A DNA stretch of 64,000 nt from the NCBI RefSeq assembly GCF_019279795.1, contig NC_056731.1, forward strand, positions 862,058,571-862,122,570, given 5' to 3'. The notes under the pieces were generated by a model. It saw nothing but the letters and a program-made list of their open reading frames with translations, was not told the DNA's origin and did not search any database. Origin of the DNA: Protopterus annectens. Taxonomy: Eukaryota > Chordata > Ceratodontiformes > Protopteridae. Positions 46,944-58,215 of the stretch are shown here, piece after piece (positions within the stretch are counted from its first letter, which is position 1; each line of letters starts with the position of its first letter). The translations under genes and the position numbers were made by a program.

Positions 46944-48149
46944 ATGTCAGCAGAGTATTATAGCAAGCTGGCAAAGAACCAGTTGGCCAATGTGTGCGAA
47001 GCCAAAGGACTGCTGCACACCAACCTGACTAAAGAGGAAATGATTTCAGCCTTAGTAGCAGCACAGACCAGCAACCAGGAGGATAGCCAGTTTGGTGATG
47101 GGGTGTACAGCCCTCAGAAGCATGACAATTCACATTTTCCTCAGAGGACTTAAAAATCAATCTGGAATTAAAGAGACTTGAACTGGAGGCCAAATGTTTG
47201 GAATTAGAATCAGCACAGAGACTGCAGCATTTGTAGGCTGAAGAAAAGGAGAAACAGATGGAATTAGAATCAGCAGAGAGATTGTGGTGTTTGGAGGCTG
47301 AAGAAAAGGAGAAGCAGCGTCAACATGAGAAGGAGATATTGACTCTTCCCCTGGTGTCATGGAAGTAATGGGGAAGGGAATAACCTATCCCCAGAAGCAA
47401 TAAAGGCCAGTCAATTTCTTCTGCAACTTACAGAGTGTGATAATTTTGATAGTTTTACTCATATATTTGAAAGAGTACGTAAACATTATAATGCTAACCA
47501 AGGGCTCTTGGTACAGTTCCTGCACCTCTTACTCCATGGTAAAGCTGTAACTGCTGTTTCTTAACTGTCTGATATTGATTGTTTCAATTATGATAAAGTC
47601 AAATGTAGTTTACTTGAATGTTTTATGTTAACACCTGAAGCTTACAGAAAAATGTTTTGTGTGCATAGACGCAAGGCAGATGAAAGTGTGTGTGATTATA
47701 TTGCTGAGTTAAGCATTTATTTTCATAGGTGGGTGAGTGGGTGTCAGTTCACCACTTTTAAAGGGCTGGGAGACCTTTTGCCAAAGGAACAAGCCCGTAG
47801 CACTTTGCCAGAGGACATGAGAATCTGTTTGGCAGACCGAGAGTGTAACTCTGCAGATGAGCTGGGGAAAAAAGCGGATCTCTACTTAGCAAGCAGGGTA
47901 TCACTGCACAAGAAAGGGATACCCAGTGCTGCACATGGATATAAGGGAACCCATGGTGGGCAGCCTAAAGCACCCCAACAGAGTCCACCAGTAACAGGGA
48001 AAGCCACTAGTTCAGGTACACATTCAGGATTAAGGGTTAAACGTTTTAAGTGTAACCAGTGGGGCCATGCATTATATAGATGTCCACAAAGGCAAGGTGG
48101 GGAACAAAAGATGGGGGAGCCAGCAAGGGGAAAAACAATATACCAGTGA
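46944..48149 (+). pseudogene. gag with SCAN-like region and zinc knuckle
   Basis: Structural protein of the particle. An N-terminal start lies at 46944 (MSAEYYSKLAKNQLANVCEA), then a Glu/Lys-rich coiled-coil part with a duplicated segment (about 47160-47335). Next comes a capsid-like stretch (FERVRKHYNANQGLLVQF, about 47465) with a stop at 47562. A SCAN-like helical region follows at 47625-47890 (YRKMF, YIAELSIYFHRWV, STLPEDMRICLADREC). The zinc knuckle reads RFKCNQWGHALYRC near 48040; its first Cys is Arg. Several frameshifts. Confidence 0.8.
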
Positions 48150-48189
48150 TAAGCTGTTTGGAGACAACAGGGATACCAAACTATCATCA

Positions 48190-48500
48190 AAGTTTATAGC
48201 CGATCATAGTGGATGGAAAACAGGCCACTACCAAGAGAGGCACAGCCTCTGACATAACCATTCTGAAGCCTGCAGTGGTTAAAGAGAGCAGTACTTGCTT
48301 GGGCAGTCCACTCCAGTCATCCTCAGGAGGGAACCCAGTCCAAATGCCTTTGGCCACGGCTCACCTTGACTGGAATGGTGGAAAACGAGCAAGCAAATGG
48401 GTGTGTTTGAGGATATCCCTGCAGATGTCCTGATAGGGAAGGATTTTGATAATGCAGTACCCTGTGTGCATGCAGTTATACACAGTCAGACTTGGAGGCA
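48190..48500 (+). pseudogene. retropepsin-like protease
   Basis: Reads RGTASDITILKPAVVKES near 48235, where the aspartic protease motif D-T/S-G should be, so the catalytic Asp is lost. A different frame continues with GVFEDIPADVLIGKDF near 48400, the usual C-terminal flap-to-GxD region of Gypsy proteases. Sits between gag and integrase. Confidence 0.65.
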
Positions 48501-48639
48501 GGCATTGGTTCTGGTAGCCTTGGAGAGACCCAAACAGACCTTACACCTGAATCTAGGGATGGTGAGGTGGCTATTTCAGGGAGGCATCTACCCTGTAGCA
48601 GTCAGTATGATGATAAGCCACAACTGCTGGTAGGTACTG

Positions 48640-49985
48640 AAGTTCCTTGGACAGAGTGACTGCAAGAGCAGAGGAGAGTGGTAGTACCCAGGCAAACAGT
48701 GAGGCATTGCTGTCAGAGGATACCAGACTTTCTGTGGAAGGGGAGCTGGGAAGAGTTACAAAGATAGACATGAGACAGGCTCAGCTCTCAGACCCTACAC
48801 TGAGAGTTTTGTGGGAGGTAGCTAGAGAGGGACCTGATTCTTAAGGAAAAGGGGAGTCTGTTTACTGGAAAAAAGGGTTACTGTACAGAGTGTGGAACCC
48901 TGATGGAAGGCTAGAGGGTGAGGTAATACAGCAGTTGGTAGTGCCTACAGCCTACCATCTGGCACTTCTAGCCATAGCCCATAACATTCCTTTTACAGGT
49001 CATATGGGCATAATGCATACCAAGAGATGTATTATGCAGAAACTTTACTGGCCTGGGATTGCAAGGGATGTAACAGGGTACTGCAGGACCTGTGAGCAGT
49101 CCCAAAAAGTAAGCAAGGAAGGAGACAAGGTCAAGGCTCCTTTGATGCGTTTGCCTGTGATCGAGGAGCTGTTACAGAGGGTAGCTATGGATATTGTGGG
49201 GCTTCTGAGTACCCCAAGTTCCACAGGGAAGAAGTATATCCTGGTGGCATTAGATTATGCTACTAGATACCCAGAGGTGACTCTGTCCTCCATCAAGGCA
49301 GAGAAGGTGGGAAATGCTTTGTTAGAGATTTTCAGTAGGGTAGGTTTCCTAAGAGAAATACTGACTGACAGGGGTGCCAATTTCATGTCAGACCTGCTGG
49401 CTTGTCTGTGAAAGTGCTGTGGAGTGACGCACATAAAACCACCCATACCATCTCCAGACTAATGGTCTTGTGAAGAGATTAAACTCTACACTAAAGACCA
49501 TGCTACGGGAATTTGTAGACCAGTTTAGAAGAGAGTGGGACAAATTTCTGCTCCATCTGCTGTTTGCATACAGAGAGACATCCCAGGAATCTACGGGTTT
49601 TTCACCCTTTCAGTTGCTGTATGGACATAGGGTGAGGGGGCCTTTAGATTTGAGTTGTGATGAGCAGGAGGGTGAGTGTGAATCCCACAAGGAGTCGGTT
49701 GTGGTATATGTCCTGAACCTCAGAACAAGGCTTAGGGAAATCAGAGGCTTGGCCCAGAAGAACCTGGCAGGAGCCCAACAGCAGAAAAAGGTCAGGCATA
49801 ACAGGAATGCACGAGCCTGAGAGTATACTGCAGGACAGCAGGTTATGGTTCTCATTCCTGTCAGACACAGTAAGCTGCAGGCAGCGTGAGAGGTACCTTT
49901 CAAAATGGTAAGGAACATCAGTAATATTAACTACATGGTAGACCTGCTAGGCAGGAGGCAGAGGCACAAACTGTACCACATTAAC
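48640..49985 (+). pseudogene. integrase, catalytic Glu replaced
   Basis: N-terminal zinc-binding region with two His and two Cys (AHNIPFTGH ... LYWPGI ... YCRTCEQ) at 48985-49105. The catalytic core has MDIVG (first Asp, about 49190) and TDRGANF (second Asp, about 49370). A frameshift near 49411 is followed by TNGLVKRLNSTL (about 49461), where Lys stands in for the third catalytic residue (Glu in LVERFN-type motifs). The frame continues to 49820 with the FAYRET and GFSPFQLLYG blocks. A C-terminal VLIPV...LYHINMM module ends near 49990. Confidence 0.88.
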
Positions 49986-50018
49986 ATGATGAAAAGTTAG
50001 CATGATAGGGAGGCCTTT

Positions 50019-50207
50019 GTGCTAAGTATTTGCAGTAGGAGGCAGAAGGAGTCTGAGGAGGATGTATGGCTATACATAGCCAGCCAGCAAAATGCCAAGT
50101 TACTATGGTGGAGCCTAGGGTTGCAAGCATATGATATGACAGTGCAGTACTGTAGTGGGGTCAGCAATGTCAAGGCAGATGGGATCTCAAGACAGGGTAT
50201 GGGTTAA
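50019..50207 (+). pseudogene. RNase H C-terminal remnant after internal deletion
   Basis: From about 50065 the frame reads NAKLLWWSLGLQAYDMTVQY and SGVSNVKADGISRQ. This is the end of a Gypsy RNase H (N..L.RW.L.LQ.Y...V.Y..G..N..AD.LSR). The preceding residues belong to the segment just after the integrase, so RT and most of RNase H are missing, with a junction near 50060-50070. Confidence 0.85.
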
Positions 50208-50281
50208 TGCATTACCAGATAGGCTCATTCCTCTCATGCAACATTTCTCAAGGGTCACTTGAAAAACTAGCATGAGTCTTC

Positions 50282-50296
50282 AAAGGGGGGGAGAGA
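50282..50296 (+). promoter_or_regulatory. polypurine tract
   Basis: AAAGGGGGGGAGAGA directly before the 3' LTR; primes plus-strand synthesis in LTR elements. Confidence 0.8.
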
Positions 50297-51436
50297 TGTG
50301 ATGATGCAAGGTATTGCCAGCTATGCCAGTAGAAGTAGGGCACCGGATGTGTAACATATGCCAGCACAGCTATCTGGAATTTAGTAAAGAATTTTATGTT
50401 ATTTGAATATCAAACTGACTTGTACAGATAATGGTGTTGAAAATGTATTTGTAAAGTTGCTTGTGTTAAAATGTATCAACAGTGTCGCTTCCTGGACAGA
50501 AAAAGAAATGTACATGCATTAGTGCAACTGTTTAAATTTATATGTTTTAACAGTGGATACTGGTGGAGATGAGGTTAATCTCAAAATCTGAAAAATAGTA
50601 CGAAATGAAATTACTGGGCTTAGGCCATAAAAATGTTCTCTCACAGTTTTGAATGAAGCCAAAGATGCAATATCTATAAGAAGTATAGTTTATTAGCTCT
50701 TTTAGGAAAAGTGGACGTATTTTATGGTTTTATGACTTCCAGGAGCTGCAGCAGATCTTAACAAGGCTGTGAGTGTGTATATGTTTGACACACAGGTGAT
50801 AAATCCTGGCAGTTTCTAGCAATGAGGGGTTGCATGAGAACCAAAAGTCAGATGACCAGATGTATGTGATGTCATTCTGTAATCAAGGACAAAAATAATG
50901 TTTTAATAGTTGTTGAGACTGAAGTCTCATGGCAGTCTGTTTTTGTAGGCTGACATCGAAGGATCACTCACCTACTTCACCTTGCCTTGCTTTAGTAAGT
51001 CACCAGGGAATAGTAACTCTTGAGATCAGTCAGGAAAATATATTACGATTAGTTAAGTATTGTTTTTCTGTAACTGTATGAACCTGCCCACTTATGTTAT
51101 TTTTAATATTTCTTGTTGCTGAAACTCTGGTGTTTATTGTAAACAGATATTTAGTATTTTCATGTTCTTTAATTATTTATTTTTAAATATATTTAAACTT
51201 TTCATTGTGGCTGGTCCTTTAGAGAATATTTTAACCTTTGAAAGTACTCATATCGGTTTGGTGACTCTGTGGCCACTCCTGAAAGCCTTACTGTACTGGT
51301 CAAACTACCATTCATATTAATATTAATTTCACTCAGTACAACTGGATACACTTGTACGAGCCTTAGAGTAGCTGGCTTGGGAGTGTCTGCTGGAAGTAAC
51401 TACCTTATAGTCTGGGCAGAAAGGGGCATAGCTAGT

Positions 51437-51490
<54 letters not shown>

Positions 51491-51816
51491 ATGTGCAAAT
51501 CAAATCTCAAAGAGTGTGTGTGTCAGCTACTTGGAGCATGGACACGAAGCACTGGTTTCACAGAGAAAGTGGTGGAGGACTTGGGTTAGACACTCAGCTG
51601 AGGACTTAACTTTACCGCTGTGCCAGTGGGAAGACTTACTGGGGACCCTGGGCTGAGTGTGTTCCCTGTGTGCTTTTAAGGGAAATTGCTTGATGCAGAG
51701 AGCGGCATCTGGAAATACTGGGTGTATCCAATTTTGTTCCAAGTGAATGTCCCTCACCAATGTCAGTGGAGAGGATTTAGGATCCTTGATTACTGACCCA
51801 GAGTGGGGACGTCACA
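50297..51816 (+). repeat. 3' LTR of the Gypsy element
   Basis: TGTGATGATGC to GACGTCACA, about 1,520 bases. The GT tract is at 51441-51490. It includes a segment (about 50640-50800) missing from the 5' LTR but present in the solo LTR. Duplication CCCTA follows at 51817-51821. Confidence 0.88.
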
Positions 51817-52590
51817 CCCTATTCCATCTGGTTCTGCTGCCGAATATATGTTTATTTGTCCTAATACTTTATCGAGCTCATATAAAGAAATCTCCTTTTC
51901 TAACTCCTTATTATCTTCTTCTCTTAACATTTTAACTTTCCATGTTATTTTCACTACCTTCTTTTTTCTTTAAACATTTCTTGTACATATTGTACTACAC
52001 TATTCATAATCTTTTCCTGAGTTCTATTTCTCCTTTTATATGCTTCTTTTTCTCTCACTACACTACCATCTTCCTTTACTAATCTGCTTACGTAACTTGA
52101 TACTTCTCTTTTCTCATGTAAAAAATATATTTGCTTAAATAAAAATAATTTTTTTTCTATATTTATTGAACATATTTTGTTTTTGTCAAAGTACTTTCTA
52201 TTATTATATTCTAAATCTTCCAGTGCATCATTATATGTTTTTTATATTTTCTTTCTCTACATTTCTCACATTATATTGCCACTTTGAAAACATTTTTATA
52301 TATTTCCTTAAACATCATCCACAATTCAATCCAATTTGTATAAAAAGTTCTCACAGTAATATGATCTTTCAATAACTGCATTACTAATCTTTTTCCTTCT
52401 TCATTCCATGCTTTCTCATTTATCGTTTTCATTCCTTTGCCTATTTTTACATACTCCTTTTTATCTCTAACCATATTGCAAGATAATCAGAAAATCCTGT
52501 TTCAACTACCTCTTCTGTTCCTATAATTAAACCTTCTACAAATTAATCTATTTCAGTTCTATACATACACCTTTTGTAAGTCCATAAATT
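51817..52590 (-). pseudogene. Tx1/L1-type LINE, 5' half (endonuclease end and linker)
   Basis: Minus strand from 52500: ETGFSDYLAIWLEIK, matching the end of an APE endonuclease (SDH motif, here SDY). A Lys/Glu-rich linker follows (52271-52474), with WNEEGKRLVMQL and YTNWIELW. Near 51850 the frame reaches YELDKVLGQI and AAEPDGI, the first RT motif (GPDGI-type). The sentence continues across the Gypsy element at 45365, so both halves are one LINE. Confidence 0.7.
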
Positions 52591-53779
52591 TTTGTCTCAC
52601 CCCTGGATTCTGTATGCCTTGCATGGCGTGCAGGATCAATGCAGGAGCTCTAGCAAGCAATATGTCTGCCGTGCAATCCAGGAACAGCCTGCAGGGGTGC
52701 GTACGAGCGCTCCTGCACAAGTCCTGCATGGACTAAGCCCCTGTATGCAAATCACCCCATTTGCAGGAGAAATCCATGCAAATGAGGTGAATTTGCAATC
52801 CAGGAAGCTGGAAACCGGCTGTGCAGGACTAGTGCAATCTGCAGAAATGTATTCGGTTAGTATCCGAGTACATTTCTGCAAAATCCAAAACGGAGCCGTG
52901 ACAGCTCCAAATAAAGGCTGCATATCAGTCAGGACGCATGTCAATGGCCAAGTATAAGGCCACTGGCATTGCAAACAACATAAAAAATAAAAAAAAATCA
53001 ACTTTTATTTTTTTTTAGCTGATCTCAGCTGTTTAAGCGTAGGGCAGCAGCGCGCAAACGGGATCAGGGGGAAAATAACAAAATAAACCTAAAATAAGCA
53101 TTCTAACTAAAATCACTATTCTGCCATGCAAGTCAATGTCAGAGAGAAGACAACATGGCCAGTGAGTAGTGGTTGCTAAGGGGGGAGGCTCAGTGTGAGA
53201 CATGTAACTATGCATTAGCAAACAATCCTATGCAAATGAGGGGAATGATAGTGAATCCCAGTTTTCCCCAGCATGCTAGTCAGGTCCAACAGTGTAAGAG
53301 TAGGAATAGCTTGGTGCAAGCCTAGGAGTTAGCTTACATCATGGGGGGGGGGGGGTGTCAGGCATACTATAAGTGGATTGGAGCCCTGTGGTTCGGGTTT
53401 GCTCCTAGCTTAGCACAGCTAAGCTAGGGGGTATGTCTGAATCTTCCTAGCACTCTTTACATTGCCTAATAAGGTGATTTAAAGGAAGGAAAAAAAAGTT
53501 AAACCAGGAACTAGCAGTACTGTGCACATTTGAGCACTCTGTTTGTGCGGGGTGCCCTGGCTTAAACAGGAAGGTAATGGGAAGGGAAAACAGCAGTAGG
53601 AAGGTAATCAAGAAGCATAGCTGGCAGGTGAATATCAGAATCAGCCAATTACACAAGCAGCAAACCAGCCCAGCCCAGAACACTACTATAAACTATGCAA
53701 ACACATTCCCCTCTGTTTTTTCCCATATTCTACATCACGGGTGTATACAAGTGGGGAACTTTTAACAAACAAACCTACA
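52591..53779. other. no recognisable gene; likely 5' flank of Harbinger element
   Basis: Contains many repeats of TGCAGGA/TGCAAAT-type phrases around 52620-52870, a G run (53344-53356) and no coding sequence I recognise. Part may belong to the Harbinger element downstream, but I could not find its inverted repeats. Confidence 0.4.
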
Positions 53780-54840
53780 AAATGAGAGGGGCTGCAGCAG
53801 GCAACATAGAACATGTGCAAGAGGCTGTGGGTGGTGAGGATGCGAATGCTGCTGATAAACCCACAGTGAGGAGACGGAGAAGTGTGTACAGACCCAGGGT
53901 AATCTACCAGAGGCTACATGAACTAGAGATAGTGGAGCGCTATAGGGTGGACAGGGACCTCCTACAGCAAATTGTTGAGCTGTGCCAGCCATGCCTGACA
54001 CACCAAACTGATCAAGGGGAACCCATCCCAATGGATACCTAGGTATGTGTAGGCCTAGGAATACTAGTCACAGGTACCTCCCAAAGATCAACTGGGGATA
54101 TCATGGGGATCTCACAGGCATCAGCATCCAGAGTATTCCACCAGTTCCTGGATGCCATATCAGCACATGCAGGTGAGCATATATATTTTCACAACACCCG
54201 TGAGGTGTTGGCCAGCAATATGCAGAATACCTTGAGGTAGTGGGTGCTATAGACTGCACGCACATATGCATCAAAGCACCACACGGTGATCAGGGTAAGG
54301 CCTACGTCAACCATAGGGGCATCCCCTACATCAACTGCCAGGTCGACTGCGATGCCCAGGGCATTATAATGAATGTGTGTGCTGGCTGCTCTGGAAGCTA
54401 TCACAATTCCCACATTTGGCATCTGACGCAACTGTACCAGAGATTTGCCAATGGGGACATCCCCTACGGTCACCTAATGGAGGATGCTGGTTACACACTG
54501 GAGCCGTGGCTGATGACAACCATCAGAAATGCACACACACCTGAACAAGAACACCATAATAAGGCGCACGCACAGACCAGACTTATAATAGAGCATGTGT
54601 TTGGGATGCTCAATTCACGGTTCCAGTGTCTGGACACATCCGGTGGAGCCTTGCAGCACTCACCAGCTACATGTACCCAAATTGTTATGGTATGTGCTAT
54701 GCTACACAATATGATCCTGCAGAAACAGCTGCAGCAGGAACAGCACGGGGAAGGGCCACACAACCCCCCCCACCAATGCCAAGGCCTGCACAGGCACAGA
54801 GTGACTCGGAGGAGGAACAACCTGAGCCCGCCCCAGTAGG
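53780..54840 (+). pseudogene. PIF/Harbinger transposase (HARBI1-like)
   Basis: Harbinger DDE transposase. N-terminal part from 53782 (MRGAAAGNIEHVQEAVG) with basic RRRRSVYRPR. A stop at 54040 interrupts, then the helix-turn-helix STGDIMGISQASASRVFHQF (about 54094). A frameshift near 54230 precedes the nuclease: VVGAIDCTHI (first Asp), GCSGSYHNSHIW (second catalytic position, Asn here where the family has Asp), and RLIIEHVFGMLNSRF (third, Glu). The Asp-to-Asn change alone should abolish activity. The tail after 54700 is Gln/Pro/Arg rich. The Myb-like partner gene of Harbinger elements is not seen nearby. Confidence 0.88.
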
Positions 54841-55625
54841 CAGATGGAGGCGTGCCCAGTATGCCGAGGCCGTGGCAAAGAGACAAAGCAGAGCACATAC
54901 ACTGACACAGTAGGGACCCAGGGAATGACACCTCTCTTTGACTCGCACATACAGTAAAAGGGATGTGCTCAATCATGTAGAGGGAGTGTACTATGTGCAT
55001 CCGACATAGGCAGCCCTCCAGCACCATCCTCAATCCTGGCACAACCACAAGGAAGTCAATCAACCTACCAATTGCCAAATGGAGTAAAATGTGTCGTTAC
55101 CTGTATCTATGGTATGGATGTGAGCATGCAAGGGAATTGGGTGGCTGAATGTTATGGCAGCAGATAGCAGACACCCATAGTGGCACCATGACATCTGTAA
55201 CACATACTGGAGTCACCATAATAGCCAGTACTACACAGGGTGACAAAACCCACTGCAGGAAATGTGCTGGGCGACGTGTGTCCATATGACTCACACATGC
55301 CAGTCAGGGAGGTTCACATACCCAACAACATTCCAGCCAGCAGGACAGGTGTAGACAAACCCAAACCGACCCTATGTTATGGCCTCTGAATGATGCCTAT
55401 GGGTAACCTCCCCCCAGGCCTACACAGACAGACTACAGCAGGTCAGGCAGTGGAATGTTGGTTCTGAAGGGTAGGAAGTCAGACACTAATATGTAGGGCA
55501 CCCAAAGCTAAGACCGGTAGTACACTGATATGCCTCTAGTCAGTATGACAGGTTAGAATACAGAATGAAATAGAGTAACTGACATAAAAGTACAGTCATA
55601 GCAAATGTGTGCATGTGCCAGTTGT

Positions 55626-55798
55626 GCCCCCCATCCTATGTAGATATGTAGGTACAGTAAGGTGCGCCTCCCAATCCTGTGTAGAAATGTAGAAACAGTC
55701 AGGTGTGCCCCCCAATCCTGTGTAGAAATGTAGTAACAGTCAGGTGTGCCCCCCCAATTCTGTGTAGAAATGTAGTAACAGTCAGGTGTGCCCCCCAC
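55626..55798. repeat. minisatellite, 41-42 bp, four copies
   Basis: Unit with CCCCCCAATCCTGTGTAG, then AAATGTAGTAACAGTCAGGT. Starts of AATCCTGTG lie at 55673, 55714 and 55756; a diverged first copy begins near 55626. Confidence 0.9.
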
Positions 55799-56916
55799 CA
55801 GCATCCATACCACCTGATCAAGAATGACAGAAGGTATTAGCATGAACAACTATCACATCTACCCTGTCACCCCAGGGGAATATAGTGTATGGTGGTCTGG
55901 GACTGTAGGACTGACAGAATGCAATGGCCTGCCACATCTGGCCTGCATCAACACCTAATGCCCCACAGCCACCTGCCAAAGGCCCGTGTCTCACACGTAC
56001 TGCCAATGCATGTTATATCATGCACACTCAAATAACAACATAACACACTCTCTATTTAAGCCATATGCAAGGCCATGTGGACAAACCACAGTAACATGTC
56101 CACCATGTCCCACTGCATGAACTGTGGATTAACACTAACACACACCTGTGATGTGGTGATACCCTTATGGAAAGTATCACAGAATGTATGCATAATGTAT
56201 GGAAGAGGTTAGAATAACAGAGGGGGGTGTGGGAGCATGGGCAGCATGGAATGTGCAGGGTCCGACACCAAGCTGTGAGCACACTATCCCTGGCTGCAAA
56301 CACATAAATGGGTGGCTACACACCTACCCGTACACCACAATAGACTAAATGTCCTGAGCCATGGCCCCTGCCTCTGGCTAACATGTGCAAATCTGTACAG
56401 CTGTGAGGCATTGCCACAGCAAGATAAGGCCATATTGCCATGTTGATGGGCGGACAAGTATGGGATCCTCTGCCAACACTGTACCAAGGTGCTGAACAGG
56501 ATACACAAACCCAGCACCAAGTGTCTGCAGCTCCCCCTCCAGAATGGCATAACTTACCATGAATACATAGGTGTCTGCCCAAAATACTGGACACAGCTGC
56601 AGTCTCCCTTTTCCCACAAGTCATAAATGTGAGCAAGAATGTCCACCTAACAGTACATGAGGACAGAAAACATCACTGTGTATAACAGTACACATGTCTG
56701 AATATCTTTGCTAACAGCAGTACCATGCAGCTGAAGCAGCACAGACACAATCACCTACAGTACACACTATCCCCTGCACAGTTTGTCCCCATATTGCCAT
56801 ATTATTGATGGATACCCTGCAGAAACAGTATGCTACCTGTAGGTATGCAACACAAATGTCTGCACTGCAGTACAAACTACCTGGAATCGATCCACACATT
56901 CAATACAGAAGGGCAT

Positions 56917-57025
56917 ACTGGGCATGCTCACACACGTAGAGAAATGAGGGCAATGTCATTCAACAACATACCAGAAGGTCATACTGGGCATGCTCACACA
57001 CTTAAACAAATGAAGGCCATGTCTG
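56917..57025. repeat. 64-bp tandem duplication
   Basis: CATACTGGGCATGCTCACAC with flanks occurs twice, about 64 bases apart. Confidence 0.8.
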
Positions 57026-57499
57026 TAAACAACAGTGGACCAGACATATCTGGCATTTGCAGATGTTAGTGCAGACACTCCTCAGTATGTAGCACTCATG
57101 CTTTGCACACACACTGGATCGGATTGCAGGCATATATCCAAGGACACACACTATAAGAAGCCAAAAGTAGAAGTACACAGATGTGTGAAATAGAGTGACT
57201 GTCATAAGGGGACATCCATTATGAAGCCTGTCCCACACAGCACACAGCCAAATGGCTACAACCACATGAGGTTCAGATGTCACTCACTTTTGACCTTAGC
57301 CACTGGTATCTGTCAGCATGACGGACTATGTGGTGTAAGTGCTACCTGTGCAACATGACTGTACAAGGAAGTAGTCATCTAGCAGCTGTATACACGTACC
57401 TGTGGAATATAACCCTGTGCGTGCCCGCATGTGGTGAGTCAACATCTAGATGAATGGGTTATGGCCCATGCACACACACTGCCCTCCCCATAGCTATAC

Positions 57500-57643
57500 T
57501 ATGACAAGCCTGCTGAGGTCATCCACTTTGAAATACACCCTTGTGAAAGGTGTAGGCCAGTAATCTCCATGGCGCTTCCTAGAACTGCGTACTGCTGTAG
57601 TGTGATAAACTAGTTAGGTAGGAGTTCTAATCCCAGACATGGC

Positions 57644-57721
<78 letters not shown>

Positions 57722-57936
57722 GTGTGTCTCTGTCTGTGTAGACAGCAATGCTTTTTAGGCTAGTCACATTCACTACAATTCAAATGCCGCACTTTGTAAA
57801 GGCTGCTGATGTCATACACTGTGAAATACACCTTTTGGAAAGTTGTAGCCCAGTAATCTCCATGGCGCATCCTATACCTGCGTACTGCTGTAGTGTAATA
57901 AACTAGTTAGGTAGGAGTTCTAATCCCAGAAATGGC

Positions 57937-58005
<69 letters not shown>

Positions 58006-58215
58006 TCCATCTGTGGAGAGAGCAATGCTTTTTAGGCTAGTCACACTCACTACAAATCAAATGCCCTACTTTGTCAAGGCTGCTGATGATATACACTGTG
58101 AAAAACACCTTTTGGAAAGCTGTAGCCCAGTAATCTCCATGGCACGTCCTATAACTGCGTAGTGCTGTAGTGTAATAAACTAGTTAGGTAGGAGTTCTAA
58201 TCCCAGACATGACAG
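57500..58215. repeat. three-copy tandem array of 280-290 bp with GT tracts
   Basis: Three units start near 57500, 57795 and 58075. Each contains CCAGTAATCTCCATGG, then AACTAGTTAGGTAGGAGTTC and CTAATCCCAG. The first two also have long GT runs (57647-57728 and 57941-58003); the third has only a short one. GAGTTCTAATCCC resembles a tRNA-gene box B, but no box A is convincing. Confidence 0.88.

Larger units (their letters stand above)
45371..51816 (+). mobile_element. Gmr1-like Ty3/Gypsy LTR retrotransposon, RT deleted
   Basis: 6.4-kb element with LTRs of about 1.4 and 1.5 kb, a tRNA-Leu-type primer site, gag, protease, integrase and the end of an RNase H, then a polypurine tract. A 5-bp duplication CCCTA flanks it. 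The integrase lies upstream of the RNase H remnant, opposite to most Gypsy elements and as in Gmr1-type elements. Internal deletion and many mutations show it is dead. It sits inside a Tx1/L1-type LINE. Confidence 0.9.

Noticed and set aside
54491-55078. 195-residue minus-strand open frame
   Set aside because: It is antisense to the Harbinger transposase and its Cys/Leu-rich content has no family resemblance.
55626-55798. Regularly spaced repeats that could suggest a CRISPR array
   Set aside because: Units are contiguous with no unique spacers, and the DNA is clearly eukaryotic.
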